From Listeria fleischmannii subsp. fleischmannii LU2006-1 (GTDB lineage Bacteria; Bacillota; Bacilli; Lactobacillales; Listeriaceae): 64,000 bases of DNA. Both the position numbers and the translations under genes were made by a program. The notes under the pieces are model-generated. The model searched no databases. It saw only the letters and a program-made list of their open reading frames with translations, and was not told the origin of the DNA. Where the stretch lies: the NCBI RefSeq assembly GCF_000344175.1, contig NZ_ALWW01000008.1:39-64038 (forward strand). Direction: 5' to 3'. Shown piece by piece: positions 1 through 7,805 of this stretch (its first letter is position 1; the number at the start of each line of letters is the position of its first letter).

Positions 1-904
1 CTCTTAATTTTTTACGCCGGCTTTGCGCCCGTTTTGTAGTGGAGGCGCGAACAATATTTCGCGCAACAAAATCTTCCAATTTCGCAATTTCCGTCTGTTG
101 TTTCTCGAACTCTTTCCAGTCCTTCTCAAGCTGCTCCGCCTTTAAAACAAGAAAGCGACTGTAGTTTCCCGTATAGTGCGTAATTTTAGTGCGTGAAATT
201 TCATAAACTTGATTCACGACGCGGTCCAAGAAGTAACGATCGTGCGACACAATTAAGAGCGCACCCGAATAATTTTGCAAATAGCCCTCAAGCCAAGAGA
301 GCGTCGCAATATCCAAATGGTTCGTCGGCTCATCTAAAATCAACAGATCCTGTTTGGATAAAAGGAGTTTTGCCAGTGCTAGCCTAGTTTTCTGCCCCCC
401 GCTTAAAGCTTCAACAAGCTTTTCATAATCCTCTTCAAAAAAATGTAGGCCGTGCAAAACGGACCGAATTTCAGCTTCATACGTGTAGCCGCCCTGTTCT
501 TTAAAAAGGTGTTGCAAGGTATCGTACGTCTCTAGAGCTTGTTTAGCCGTTTCAGCATCCTCATACATCCCGCTATCCGCCATCTTAAGTTCCATTTCAC
601 GAAGTTCTTGCCCCGTTCGCCTTAAATCTTCAAAAACTGTCAACATTTCATTCCAAATGGTCTTACTGGATTCAAGGCCCGTATTTTGTGCCAAATAACC
701 AATCTTTACGTGTTTGGGTTTTGACAATTGTCCAGCATCATAGCCAATTTGACCGGCAATGATTTTTAAAAGGGTAGATTTACCGGCCCCGTTTCTTCCA
801 ACGAGAGCAATTCGATCATTCGTTTTAATTTCTAATTTTATATTTTCCAAAATCGTTTCAGCACCAAAGTACTTCGCGATTTGTTGTACTTGTAAAAGAA
901 TCAT
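1..904 (-). CDS. ydiF: ABC-F family ATP-binding protein, YdiF-like (partial, C-terminus outside window)
   Basis: The frame is open from an ATG at 904 to the window edge, giving the first 301 residues of a two-ABC-domain soluble ATPase. Visible are Walker A (about residues 36-44, GRNGAGKST), the signature LSGGQ (167-171), Walker B LLILDEP (187-193), the H-loop SHD near 220, and the start of the charged inter-domain linker. ABC-F proteins have no membrane domain and act on the ribosome, as translation factors or in antibiotic protection. The sequence is very close to what I recall of Bacillus YdiF, which also lies divergently next to rex. A good AGGAGCG site precedes the ATG. The second ABC domain is missing only because the window ends. 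Confidence 0.93.
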   Translation of the reverse strand, partial: MILLQVQQIAKYFGAETILENIKLEIKTNDRIALVGRNGAGKSTLLKIIAGQIGYDAGQLSKPKHVKIGYLAQNTGLESSKTIWNEMLTVFEDLRRTGQELREMELKMADSGMYEDAETAKQALETYDTLQHLFKEQGGYTYEAEIRSVLHGLHFFEEDYEKLVEALSGGQKTRLALAKLLLSKQDLLILDEPTNHLDIATLSWLEGYLQNYSGALLIVSHDRYFLDRVVNQVYEISRTKITHYTGNYSRFLVLKAEQLEKDWKEFEKQQTEIAKLEDFVARNIVRASTTKRAQSRRKKLR

Positions 905-1075
905 TTTTTTCGCTCCTATCTCTACCTTAGTTTAGCTTAAAGGAGAGGGACTTGCAATCACACAATTAATTTTGTGAATATATTAGCATTTATTGTGATT
1001 TTGCGATACAATGAGAGTAGTAAAATAAATTAAAGCTGATAAAATAAAGCTTTCCCAAAAATTTGAGCAAAAAGT

Positions 1076-1104
1076 TTGTGCATTCTATGTGAAATGTTTA
1101 TAGT
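1076..1104 (+). promoter_or_regulatory. Sigma-A promoter of rex
   Basis: A -35 TTGTGC (1076-1081) and a -10 TATAGT (1099-1104) are separated by 17 bases, upstream of the rex start at 1188. The spacer contains TGTGAAAT, resembling half of a Rex operator (TTGTGAA-type), so autoregulation is possible. The opposite half-site is weak, so the operator is only suggested. Confidence 0.55.
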
Positions 1105-1187
1105 ATATAAGCAAGCATGTGAATGAAAGAGCAGTTCACGGACTTGAGGAACAACCATATTTTATCAGGAAGAAGGGACTAATTGGC

Positions 1188-1832
1188 ATGATGGATGAAA
1201 CGACAAAAATTCCACAGGCGACAGCGAAACGATTACCTTTATATCATCGCTATTTGAAATATTTACATGAATCAGGAAAAGAACGCGTATCCTCAGCAGA
1301 ACTAAGTGAGGCAGTGAAAGTGGATTCGGCAACGATTCGCCGTGACTTCTCGTACTTCGGTGCGTTAGGTAAAAAAGGATATGGCTACAATGTTTCCTAT
1401 ATTCTAGACTTTTTTGGAAAAACACTCAGCCAAGATAAAGAAACGAACGTTGCTATTATTGGTGTGGGGAATTTAGGGACCGCACTACTTCATTATAACT
1501 TTATGAAAAATAATAATATTCGCGTTTGCGCAGCGTTTGACGTGGATCCTTCAAAAGTAGGTAGTGTACAACAAGATATTCCTATTTACCATTTAAATGA
1601 TATGGAAGAAGTTTTAAAAGAAAATAATGTCGAAGTGGTCATTTTAACGGTTCCGTCTGATGAGGCACAAACCACTGTTGATAAACTAATTGCAGCAGAT
1701 GTAAAAGGAATTTTAAACTTTACCCCGGCTCGAATTAGTGTTCCAAAACAAGTGCGTGTACATCATATCGATTTAACGACAGAACTGCAAACACTTATTT
1801 ATTTCTTAGAAAATTATCCATCTAAAAACTAA
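1188..1832 (+). CDS. rex: Redox-sensing transcriptional repressor Rex
   Basis: 214-residue NADH/NAD+ sensing repressor. The N-terminal winged helix carries the family signature ([17 protein letters not shown], then [20 protein letters not shown] and [13 protein letters not shown]). A Rossmann domain follows with GVGNLG, and a C-terminal swapping helix ends the protein. When NADH is low, Rex represses fermentation and anaerobic respiration genes. The ATG at 1188 is preferred over an in-frame GTG at 1119 because AGGAAGAAGGG lies about 10 bases before it and the protein then begins like Bacillus Rex. It is divergent from the YdiF-like gene, as in Bacillus, and is followed by a terminator. Length and motifs are complete. 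Confidence 0.96.
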   Translation: MMDETTKIPQATAKRLPLYHRYLKYLHESGKERVSSAELSEAVKVDSATIRRDFSYFGALGKKGYGYNVSYILDFFGKTLSQDKETNVAIIGVGNLGTALLHYNFMKNNNIRVCAAFDVDPSKVGSVQQDIPIYHLNDMEEVLKENNVEVVILTVPSDEAQTTVDKLIAADVKGILNFTPARISVPKQVRVHHIDLTTELQTLIYFLENYPSKN

Positions 1833-1835
1833 AAG

Positions 1836-1861
1836 AACCAGCGTACTCGCGCTGGTTTTTC
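1836..1861 (+). terminator. Rho-independent terminator after rex
   Basis: Stem ACCAGCG (1837-1843) pairs with CGCTGGT (1850-1856) around a six-base loop and is followed by a T run. It starts four bases after the rex stop codon. Confidence 0.85.
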
Positions 1862-1878
1862 TCTAAAGAGGTGAGAGA

Positions 1879-2592
1879 ATGAAACGAATAAAAGGCTTAA
1901 ACTGGACGCAGTGGGTCGCCCTTTTTATTTTTGTTTCGATGGGGATTTCGATGATTGTCACCATTTTTGAAATTTTTACTGCCCCATCTGTCCAACCCGC
2001 ATCGGGACCAAAAGTAACACTTAAAAGCGATTATATTTTCTTACTGGTAGAAATTATATTAGGTATTATTATTCTAGCGCTACCATCTATTATTTCAAGA
2101 CGATTCAAATTTGAAATTCCTGGACTTGTTTATTTAATGTTTATTGTCTTTTTATATGCTTCGATTTATCTGGGCACCATTCAGCAATTCTATTCAAACG
2201 TACCGCACTGGGATAAAATTTTACATACATTTAGTGGTGCGATGCTAGGCGCGATTGGATTTTCTTTTGTGAGCTTGCTCAATGCGAATGAAAATGTTGT
2301 TTTAAAAATGAAACCAGGGTTTGTTGCGATATTCTCTTTCTGTTTCGCAGTCACACTAGGCGCATTTTGGGAAGTCTATGAATATACGTTTGATGCTATT
2401 TTAAATTTAAATATGCAGCGTTTTGCGCTTTCTAACGGAACGCCGCTAGTTGGGCGGGCTGCACTTGAAGATACGATGACCGATATTATTGTGGATATCA
2501 TTGGGGCGCTAGTGATTGCAATAATCGGCTATGTAGCACTTAAAAAAGGTCGTCCTTGGATGAAACAGTTTGAATTTAAACGAAAAAAATAA
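1879..2592 (+). CDS. DUF2238-type integral membrane protein
   Basis: 237 residues with about six hydrophobic segments (roughly residues 10-30, 48-70, 82-100, 115-135, 148-165, 198-218). The conserved-looking polar core is DKILHTFSGAMLG, then GAFWEVYEY and DTMTDIIVDIIGA, which matches my recollection of the DUF2238/YjdF membrane family of unknown function. The acidic and histidine residues within membrane segments could bind metal, but this is inference. An AAAGAGGTGAG site lies just before the ATG. It sits between the rex terminator and its own terminator, so it is probably transcribed alone or by read-through from rex. Confidence 0.8.
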   Translation: MKRIKGLNWTQWVALFIFVSMGISMIVTIFEIFTAPSVQPASGPKVTLKSDYIFLLVEIILGIIILALPSIISRRFKFEIPGLVYLMFIVFLYASIYLGTIQQFYSNVPHWDKILHTFSGAMLGAIGFSFVSLLNANENVVLKMKPGFVAIFSFCFAVTLGAFWEVYEYTFDAILNLNMQRFALSNGTPLVGRAALEDTMTDIIVDIIGALVIAIIGYVALKKGRPWMKQFEFKRKK

Positions 2593-2602
2593 AGTGTAAA
2601 AG

Positions 2603-2638
2603 CGTTAAAGTCGGCGAAAACCGTTCTTTAGCGTTTTT
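2603..2638 (+). terminator. Terminator after the DUF2238 gene
   Basis: Stem CGTTAAAG (2603-2610) pairs with CTTTAGCG (2626-2633), with one G-T pair and a small inner CGG/CCG stem, followed by six T. Confidence 0.75.
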
Positions 2639-2646
2639 TATTGAAA

Positions 2647-2691
2647 TGGGAATTTCCCTAATAGACATAAGGGCTAGCATCCTTTTATAGT
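2647..2691 (+). promoter_or_regulatory. NreC-box-like site and -10 of the sirB-sirC promoter
   Basis: TGGGAATTTCCCTA at 2647-2660 resembles the staphylococcal NreC consensus TAGGG-N4-CCCTA, with two differences. A -10 TATAGT lies at 2686-2691, 25 bases further on, and there is no good -35, as expected for an activator-dependent promoter. The same arrangement recurs before nirB, narG and narT. The assignment is by pattern and family knowledge only. Confidence 0.6.
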
Positions 2692-2727
2692 GAAGAGATA
2701 AGTTTTAAACGGCTAGGGGGGGACAAA

Positions 2728-3432
2728 ATGAAATCAGGAATTTTATATATCTCACACGGGAGTAGAGTGGCACAGAATAACGAAAAAGTATCTCAATTTG
2801 CATCTGATATGCTCGTCAAAATAGGAATAGAAACCCCACAACAACTCGCTTTTTTAGAAGGTGAAAATCATCCTATTTCAGCGGGTATTCAGGATTTAGT
2901 TCAAAAAGGCGTAAAGAAAATCATAGTAGTTCCGCTCTTGCTCTTCACCGCGACACATGTGGGCGTGGATATTCCGAACGCACTCACGGAAGTTAAAAAA
3001 GTTTGGCCAAAACTTCAATTTGTAACACTACCGCCCATTGCTGAAATAAATGGCATTGTAGATGTGCTTGTTGAGAGAATTTGTATGGATGTGCACACGG
3101 AAAAAGCCACGCTCTTTTTAATCGCACACGGTTCTTCTAAATATCCGGAAATTATTGAAAAACTAGATGAGATTTGCCAAAATGTGAATGGTCAGCTAGG
3201 CATAGAAGTGAAATCAGCTTTTTTACATGGAAAAAGGCCTTATAAGAGAGCGTTGCGGCAGGAAAATGGGGAAATTATCGTCTTTCCGTTTTTTCTTCTA
3301 GATGGTCTTCTTGTCTCGAACCTAAAAGAAGAGGTCGAGGAGGCATTCCCGGAAGCTACCATCTTACCTTCTTTTAATTTGGATGATCGGTTAAAAGAGA
3401 TGCTCATCGCTGAAATTAGGAAGGAGCTGTAG
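2728..3432 (+). CDS. sirB: Sirohydrochlorin ferrochelatase (CbiX/SirB type)
   Basis: 234 residues. It inserts Fe2+ into sirohydrochlorin, the last step of siroheme synthesis, and siroheme is the cofactor of the nitrite reductase encoded next. The protein has the duplicated CbiX architecture: an N-terminal half with ISHGSR at residues 8-13 and a C-terminal half with IAHGSSKYPEI near 131-141. Each half supplies a metal-binding histidine, and HVGVDIPNAL supplies another. CTAGGGGGGA precedes the ATG. SirC begins two bases after its stop, so the two are one transcript. In staphylococci the equivalent gene before nirB has been called nirR or sirA. Confidence 0.88.
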   Translation: MKSGILYISHGSRVAQNNEKVSQFASDMLVKIGIETPQQLAFLEGENHPISAGIQDLVQKGVKKIIVVPLLLFTATHVGVDIPNALTEVKKVWPKLQFVTLPPIAEINGIVDVLVERICMDVHTEKATLFLIAHGSSKYPEIIEKLDEICQNVNGQLGIEVKSAFLHGKRPYKRALRQENGEIIVFPFFLLDGLLVSNLKEEVEEAFPEATILPSFNLDDRLKEMLIAEIRKEL

Positions 3433-3434
3433 GA

Positions 3435-3872
3435 TTGAGTTATCTCATTAATTTATCGCTAGCCCATAAACAAATTGTCGTAATTGGTGGAGGAAAGATT
3501 GCAAAACGGAAGGTAGAGGGGCTTCTAAAAGCGTCAGAAAACTGTAAAATCCACATCGTGGCACCGGAAATTAGGAGTGATTTTCCAACGGCTCAAAACC
3601 TTACTTTTGCCAAAAAAGTCTATGAAAAAAAAGATTTACAGAAAGCCGATTTGATTTTTGCTTGCACAAATGATGCTTTATTGAACGCCACGATTTGTCG
3701 TGACAAAGCACCGTTTCAATGGGTGAACGACGTAAGTGACAAGTCGCGTAGTGATTTTTGGAATGTCGTTCTAACCGAGTATGAAAATTTCCAAATCGGA
3801 ATGGCAAGCCGCGATGGAAATCCACAAGAAACACTCCAATTTAAGCAATACTTAGAGGAAAAGTTTAGGTAA
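3435..3872 (+). CDS. sirC: Precorrin-2 dehydrogenase (SirC)
   Basis: 145-residue NAD-dependent enzyme that oxidises precorrin-2 to sirohydrochlorin. The N-terminal Rossmann fold shows VVIGGGKIAKRKVEGLL (about residues 14-30), and later IFACTND and WVNDVSDKSRSDFWNV match the family. The protein is somewhat shorter than Bacillus SirC because it lacks the extra C-terminal helices. It starts at TTG 3435, nine bases after AAGGAG. It links SumT to SirB, completing uroporphyrinogen III to siroheme in this cluster. Its stop codon overlaps the NreC box of the nirB promoter. Confidence 0.87.
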   Translation: MSYLINLSLAHKQIVVIGGGKIAKRKVEGLLKASENCKIHIVAPEIRSDFPTAQNLTFAKKVYEKKDLQKADLIFACTNDALLNATICRDKAPFQWVNDVSDKSRSDFWNVVLTEYENFQIGMASRDGNPQETLQFKQYLEEKFR

Positions 3873-3909
3873 ATCCCTAATTCTTTCCCTCTTTTTTTAA
3901 TGCTATCCT
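3866..3909 (+). promoter_or_regulatory. NreC-box-like site and -10 of the nirBD promoter
   Basis: TAGGTAAATCCCTA (3866-3879) differs from TAGGG-N4-CCCTA at one base. A -10-like TATCCT follows at 3904-3909, 24 bases downstream. The box overlaps the sirC stop codon. Confidence 0.6.
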
Positions 3910-3968
3910 AAAAGTGATTATTCGTATCATTTTATGTTCAAAACATCACAATTTTAGGAGTGAATGGG

Positions 3969-6374
3969 ATGGAAAAAGAAAAATTAGTTGTCATTGGAAA
4001 TGGTATGGCAGGGCTCAGATGTGTAGAGGAAATTTTAGAGCGTGACGCAAAAAAATATCAAATTACGATTATTGGAGCCGAAAAATATCCCAACTATAAC
4101 CGGATTATGCTATCCAATATTTTGCAAAATAAAATGACGGTGGAAGAAACTATTATGAATCCATTTGATTGGTATAAGGAAAATGGCATCGACTTACATA
4201 ATCATAACCCAGCCGTTCGAATGGATTGTAGCTTGCAAAATATTGAATTAGCTGATGGGTCCGTGGTTCCATATGATCGTTGTATTTTAGCGACGGGATC
4301 CAAACCGTTTATTTTACCAGTAGAAGGAGCCGAACTAGAAGGCGTTGTCGCATTTCGTACAATAGATGACACTAAAAAGATTTTAGATTATGCCCGAAAG
4401 TATCAAAAAGCAACCGTGATTGGCGGCGGGCTGCTTGGTCTTGAGGCAGCAAAAGGGTTAGTGGATCAGGGAATGGATGTTACGGTCGTTCATTTGGAAA
4501 AATGGTTGATGGAAACACAATTGAATGAAGCGGCTGGCAAACTTTTAAAAACTGATTTAGAAAAACAAGGATTAAAATTTCGTATGGAAACAAAAACGGA
4601 AAAAATTTTAGGTGAGAGTCGGGTAACGGGAATCGCTTTTTCAGATGGCACGCAAATGGATACGGATTTAGTTGTGATGTCAATTGGAATTCGACCTGAA
4701 ACAAGCCTTGCTAAAGAAGCTGGAATCGCAACAAATCGGGGTATTTTGGTGAATGATTATTTAGAAACTAGCGAAAAAAATGTTTATGCCCTTGGGGAAT
4801 GTGTAGAACATGCTGGAAAATGTTACGGTCTTGTAGCACCACTTTATGAACAAGGAAAAGTATTAGCGGACCTATTAGCGGGCATTGCAACAGAAGGCTA
4901 TAAAGGAAGCATGACATATACCGCTTTAAAAGTATCTGACTGTGACTTGTTTTCAGCAGGAACTATTTTGGCTGACGATGAAACAAAAGCGATTGAAGCA
5001 CATGACGAATGGAATCATAGTTACAAGAAAGTGTTTATTAAAAATGGACAAGTCGTGGGGACTATTTTATATGGAGACATATCTGAAGAAAATCGCTTTT
5101 TAAAAATGATAACGCAAAAATTAGATATTAGTGGCCTCAGTCCGATTTCCTTACTAACTTCAGCGGATGACTTATCAGGTGATGATGTGACGACTTGGGA
5201 AAATAGTGATACCGTTTGCGGATGTAATGGCGTTACCAAAGGGAACATTTTAGAGGCGATAAAGGATAAACAATTAAGTTCCGTTGCTGAAGTGACAAAA
5301 GTGACTAAGGCAGGCGGTTCGTGCGGGAAATGCAAAGATAAAATACATGATTTACTCGGTTTCGCATTAGGCGGGGAGGCCATCGAAACGAGTAAGGGAA
5401 TCTGTAGTTGCACCGACTTATCGCGCGATGAAATCGTGTTACAAATCCATAAAAAACAATTGAAGACAAGTTCAGACGTTTATGAAGCCCTCCATTTTAA
5501 ACAAAAAGAGGGGTGTTCGAAGTGTCGCCCAGCTATTAATTTTTACTTAAATGTCGCCTTCCCAAATGAACACCAAGATGAAAAAGCTTCGCGCTATGTG
5601 AATGAACGACTATATGCCAATATTCAAAATGACGGAACTTATTCAGTCATTCCGCGGATGAGAGGTGGTAAAACGAATCCTGAGCAATTGCTTTTAATTG
5701 CCAAGACGGCTGAAAAATACAACGTTCCTTTAGTAAAAATAACAGGTAGTCAGCGAATTGGCATGTATGGTATTAAAAAAGAAGATTTACCTAAAATTTG
5801 GGAAGAGCTCGATATGAAATCTGCTGAAGCCTATGCAAAAGCAGTACGTTCAGTCAAAACCTGTGTGGGAAAAAATTTCTGCCGATTTGGCACACAAGAT
5901 TCAATGGGGCTAGGCATTAAGTTAGAGGAACGGTATGAATTTATTGACACCCCGCATAAGTTTAAAATGGGCGTTTCAGCATGTCCAAGAAGCTGTGTAG
6001 AAAGTGGCGTTAAAGATTTTGGCGTCATTGGTGTGGAAAATGGCTTCCAAATTTATATTGGTGGAAATGGCGGTACAACAGTTGAAGAGGGCAAACTTTT
6101 AACTACTGTAGAAACCGAAGAGGAAGTGCTGGATATTTGTGGGGCAATGATTGCCTACTACCGTGAAACGGGAATTTATGGAGAGAGAACGGCTCCGTGG
6201 ATGAAACGACTCGGTTTTATGCATATTCAAACGGTGCTTTTGGATGAAGAAAAACGTGCCCTTCTGTTAGAGTCTTTAGACAAAGCTGGTAAGCGAGATG
6301 AGCCATGGCAAAAGGTTTGCCGGGACAAAGCCATACAACAAAAACTTTATACAGTTGGGAGCAGTGAAGCATGA
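3969..6374 (+). CDS. nirB: NADH-dependent nitrite reductase, large subunit NirB
   Basis: 801-residue cytoplasmic enzyme reducing nitrite to ammonium with NADH. Domains in order: FAD-binding (GNGMAGLR near residues 10-17), NADH-binding (GGGLLGLEAAKGL near 155), and two BFD-type [2Fe-2S] modules with cysteine pairs near 416/418/451/454 and 478/480/516/519. The siroheme/[4Fe-4S] domain follows, with ligand cysteines near 632/638 and 672/676 (CVGKNFC and ACPRSC). All cofactor residues are present and the frame is intact. ATG 3969 is chosen because TTAGGAG ends eight bases before it; an in-frame GTG at 3960 overlaps that site. NirD overlaps its stop by four bases. Confidence 0.96.
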   Translation: MEKEKLVVIGNGMAGLRCVEEILERDAKKYQITIIGAEKYPNYNRIMLSNILQNKMTVEETIMNPFDWYKENGIDLHNHNPAVRMDCSLQNIELADGSVVPYDRCILATGSKPFILPVEGAELEGVVAFRTIDDTKKILDYARKYQKATVIGGGLLGLEAAKGLVDQGMDVTVVHLEKWLMETQLNEAAGKLLKTDLEKQGLKFRMETKTEKILGESRVTGIAFSDGTQMDTDLVVMSIGIRPETSLAKEAGIATNRGILVNDYLETSEKNVYALGECVEHAGKCYGLVAPLYEQGKVLADLLAGIATEGYKGSMTYTALKVSDCDLFSAGTILADDETKAIEAHDEWNHSYKKVFIKNGQVVGTILYGDISEENRFLKMITQKLDISGLSPISLLTSADDLSGDDVTTWENSDTVCGCNGVTKGNILEAIKDKQLSSVAEVTKVTKAGGSCGKCKDKIHDLLGFALGGEAIETSKGICSCTDLSRDEIVLQIHKKQLKTSSDVYEALHFKQKEGCSKCRPAINFYLNVAFPNEHQDEKASRYVNERLYANIQNDGTYSVIPRMRGGKTNPEQLLLIAKTAEKYNVPLVKITGSQRIGMYGIKKEDLPKIWEELDMKSAEAYAKAVRSVKTCVGKNFCRFGTQDSMGLGIKLEERYEFIDTPHKFKMGVSACPRSCVESGVKDFGVIGVENGFQIYIGGNGGTTVEEGKLLTTVETEEEVLDICGAMIAYYRETGIYGERTAPWMKRLGFMHIQTVLLDEEKRALLLESLDKAGKRDEPWQKVCRDKAIQQKLYTVGSSEA

Positions 6375-6685
6375 AAACGAAACAAAAATTTTTAGTAGGT
6401 CGTTTGGAAGATTTACCGAAACAGATGGGATATGAATGTTTAATAGCAAACGAAAAAATTGCCATTTTTAGATTAAGCGATGACCGTGTAAAAGCGATTC
6501 GTAATGTTTGCCCGCATAAAAATGGCCCCTTAGCAGAAGGAACCGTTTCGGGCGATTTTGTTTTTTGCCCCTTACATGACTATAAAATTTCCCTCCAAGA
6601 TGGCCGAGTCGAGGAGCCTGATGAAGGTTGTGTCGAAACATATGAGGTGGATATTTTAGATGGCCTTGTATATGTGAGGATTTAG
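6371..6685 (+). CDS. nirD: Nitrite reductase small subunit NirD
   Basis: 104-residue Rieske-like subunit that associates with NirB. It shows NVCPHKNGPLAEGTVSGDF and FCPLHDYKISLQDG, i.e. CxH...CxxH, so in this protein the [2Fe-2S] ligands of a true Rieske centre appear to be kept (C-P-H and C-P-L-H). Many NirD proteins have lost them. The ATG overlaps the nirB stop (ATGA), implying translational coupling. Confidence 0.92.
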   Translation: MKTKQKFLVGRLEDLPKQMGYECLIANEKIAIFRLSDDRVKAIRNVCPHKNGPLAEGTVSGDFVFCPLHDYKISLQDGRVEEPDEGCVETYEVDILDGLVYVRI

Positions 6686-6687
6686 TG

Positions 6688-7479
6688 ATGGGGAAAGTTT
6701 ATTTAGTTGGAGCAGGTCCAGGTGATCCGGAACTTTTGACATTAAAAGCAATGCGCCTTTTAAAAACAGCGGATGTTGTGATTTACGATCGTCTTTGTAA
6801 TCCTCTTTTTTTACATTTAACGAAACGAACAGCCAAACTGATTTATTGCGGGAAAAAACCTTACCATCATGCGATGAAACAAGAAAAAATCAATGAAGCC
6901 TTAGTGGAATACGGCAAAAGTGAGGGGGAAATTGTTCGTTTAAAGGGCGGAGATCCGAGTATTTTTGGACGTGTGCGTGAGGAAATTGATTGTTTGGAGC
7001 GAGCTAAATTGCCATATGAAATTGTACCGGGGATTACGGCTGCATCAGGCGCTGCCGCGTATGCGGGGGTGACACTAACGGACAGGGAGAGTAGTAGCCA
7101 TGTCACGCTTTCGACCGCACACCGAAAAGGAGATCATGGGGAGAGCGAACAAATGGCGGGCTTTACGAAGCACGGAACGGCCTGTTTTTATATGGGCATG
7201 GAAAACCTTCCTTTTATTAAAAAAAAGCTTCTAGAACAGGCGGTAGCGTTGGATTTACCGGTTGCGATTATTTCGTGGGGGAGTTACGGACGGCAGAAAA
7301 AGATAGTGGGGACGCTTTCGTCGATTGAACAACTGGTAGAGCAAGCAGACCTTATTAATCCGGCGTTGATTATTGCCGGTGACGTTGTGAGCCGGGCGCC
7401 TGCTGAAAGTTGGTTCGAAAAATTACCCCTTTTTGGGAAAAAAAATTCTATATATCACAGAAAAACCTTTTTCTTTTGA
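6688..7479 (+). CDS. cobA: Uroporphyrinogen-III C-methyltransferase SumT/CobA
   Basis: SAM-dependent enzyme making precorrin-2, the first committed step of siroheme synthesis. Motifs include VYLVGAGPGDPELLTLKA at the N-terminus, YDRL, RLKGGDPSIFGRVREE, the EIVPGITAASGAAAYAG loop, and GTACFYMG. The catalytic domain ends near residue 247 (IAGDVVSRA, then PLFG). The last ~14 residues (after 7438) are out of frame: in an A8 run at about 7439-7446, removing one A joins this ORF to the HemD-like piece that follows. Start ATG 6688 follows the nirD stop directly. It is called sirB in S. carnosus and lies in the nirBD transcript. Confidence 0.92.
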   Translation: MGKVYLVGAGPGDPELLTLKAMRLLKTADVVIYDRLCNPLFLHLTKRTAKLIYCGKKPYHHAMKQEKINEALVEYGKSEGEIVRLKGGDPSIFGRVREEIDCLERAKLPYEIVPGITAASGAAAYAGVTLTDRESSSHVTLSTAHRKGDHGESEQMAGFTKHGTACFYMGMENLPFIKKKLLEQAVALDLPVAIISWGSYGRQKKIVGTLSSIEQLVEQADLINPALIIAGDVVSRAPAESWFEKLPLFGKKNSIYHRKTFFF

Positions 7480-7651
7480 GAAAATGGTGGAATTCACATC
7501 ACGCGGAGCTGATATTTGGTTTCAAGAAGTGGGCCCAAATCGAGACAAGCGTTTTGATGCGCTCACAAAGAAGTTTTTAAAGGAAAATGATTTTACAGAT
7601 TTTTACTTTGAAAATGAAGGAAGCGAAGCGTTGTTTAAAACGAAATGTTAG
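7433..7651 (+). pseudogene. HemD-like (uroporphyrinogen-III synthase) C-terminal fragment fused to cobA by frameshift
   Basis: About 70 residues (GKKILYITEKPFSF, then VEFTSRGADIWFQEVG) look like the N-terminal part of a HemD domain. HemD is usually about 240-260 residues, so most of the domain is absent and catalytic function is unlikely. The reading frame is separated from cobA by one extra A in the A8 run near 7440. With that base removed the two form one ~320-residue protein, in the order of known CobA-HemD fusions. It may be a shortened fusion that is normal for this lineage. A strong terminator follows 14 bases after the stop. Confidence 0.55.
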
Positions 7652-7664
7652 TAAGCGACATGGA

Positions 7665-7709
7665 GGCAGTTGTAAGAGATGCTAGAGCAGCTCTTGCAAC
7701 TGTCTTTTT
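7665..7709 (+). terminator. Terminator of the nirBD-cobA transcript
   Basis: A 14-base stem, GGCAGTTGTAAGAG (7665-7678) against CTCTTGCAACTGTC (7691-7704), with two G-T pairs and a T run. It separates the nir and nar transcripts. Confidence 0.88.
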
Positions 7710-7717
7710 AACCAAAT

Positions 7718-7761
7718 TAGAGAAATCCCTAATATATAAATCTGCTGACAATCAGTATAGT
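7718..7761 (+). promoter_or_regulatory. NreC-box-like site and -10 of the narGHJI promoter
   Basis: TAGAGAAATCCCTA (7718-7731) differs from TAGGG-N4-CCCTA at one base. A -10 TATAGT lies at 7756-7761, 24 bases downstream, with no recognisable -35. The narG start is at 7806. Confidence 0.62.
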
Positions 7762-7805
7762 TGAGGGTAAGGAAGTCTCTTAATTTATAGACAGAGGTGA
7801 GAATC

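Noticed and set aside
960-1015. Full Rex operator between ydiF and rex
   Set aside because: TTGTGAA half-sites occur near 975 and 996, but no convincing TTGTGAA-N4-TTCACAA dyad is present.
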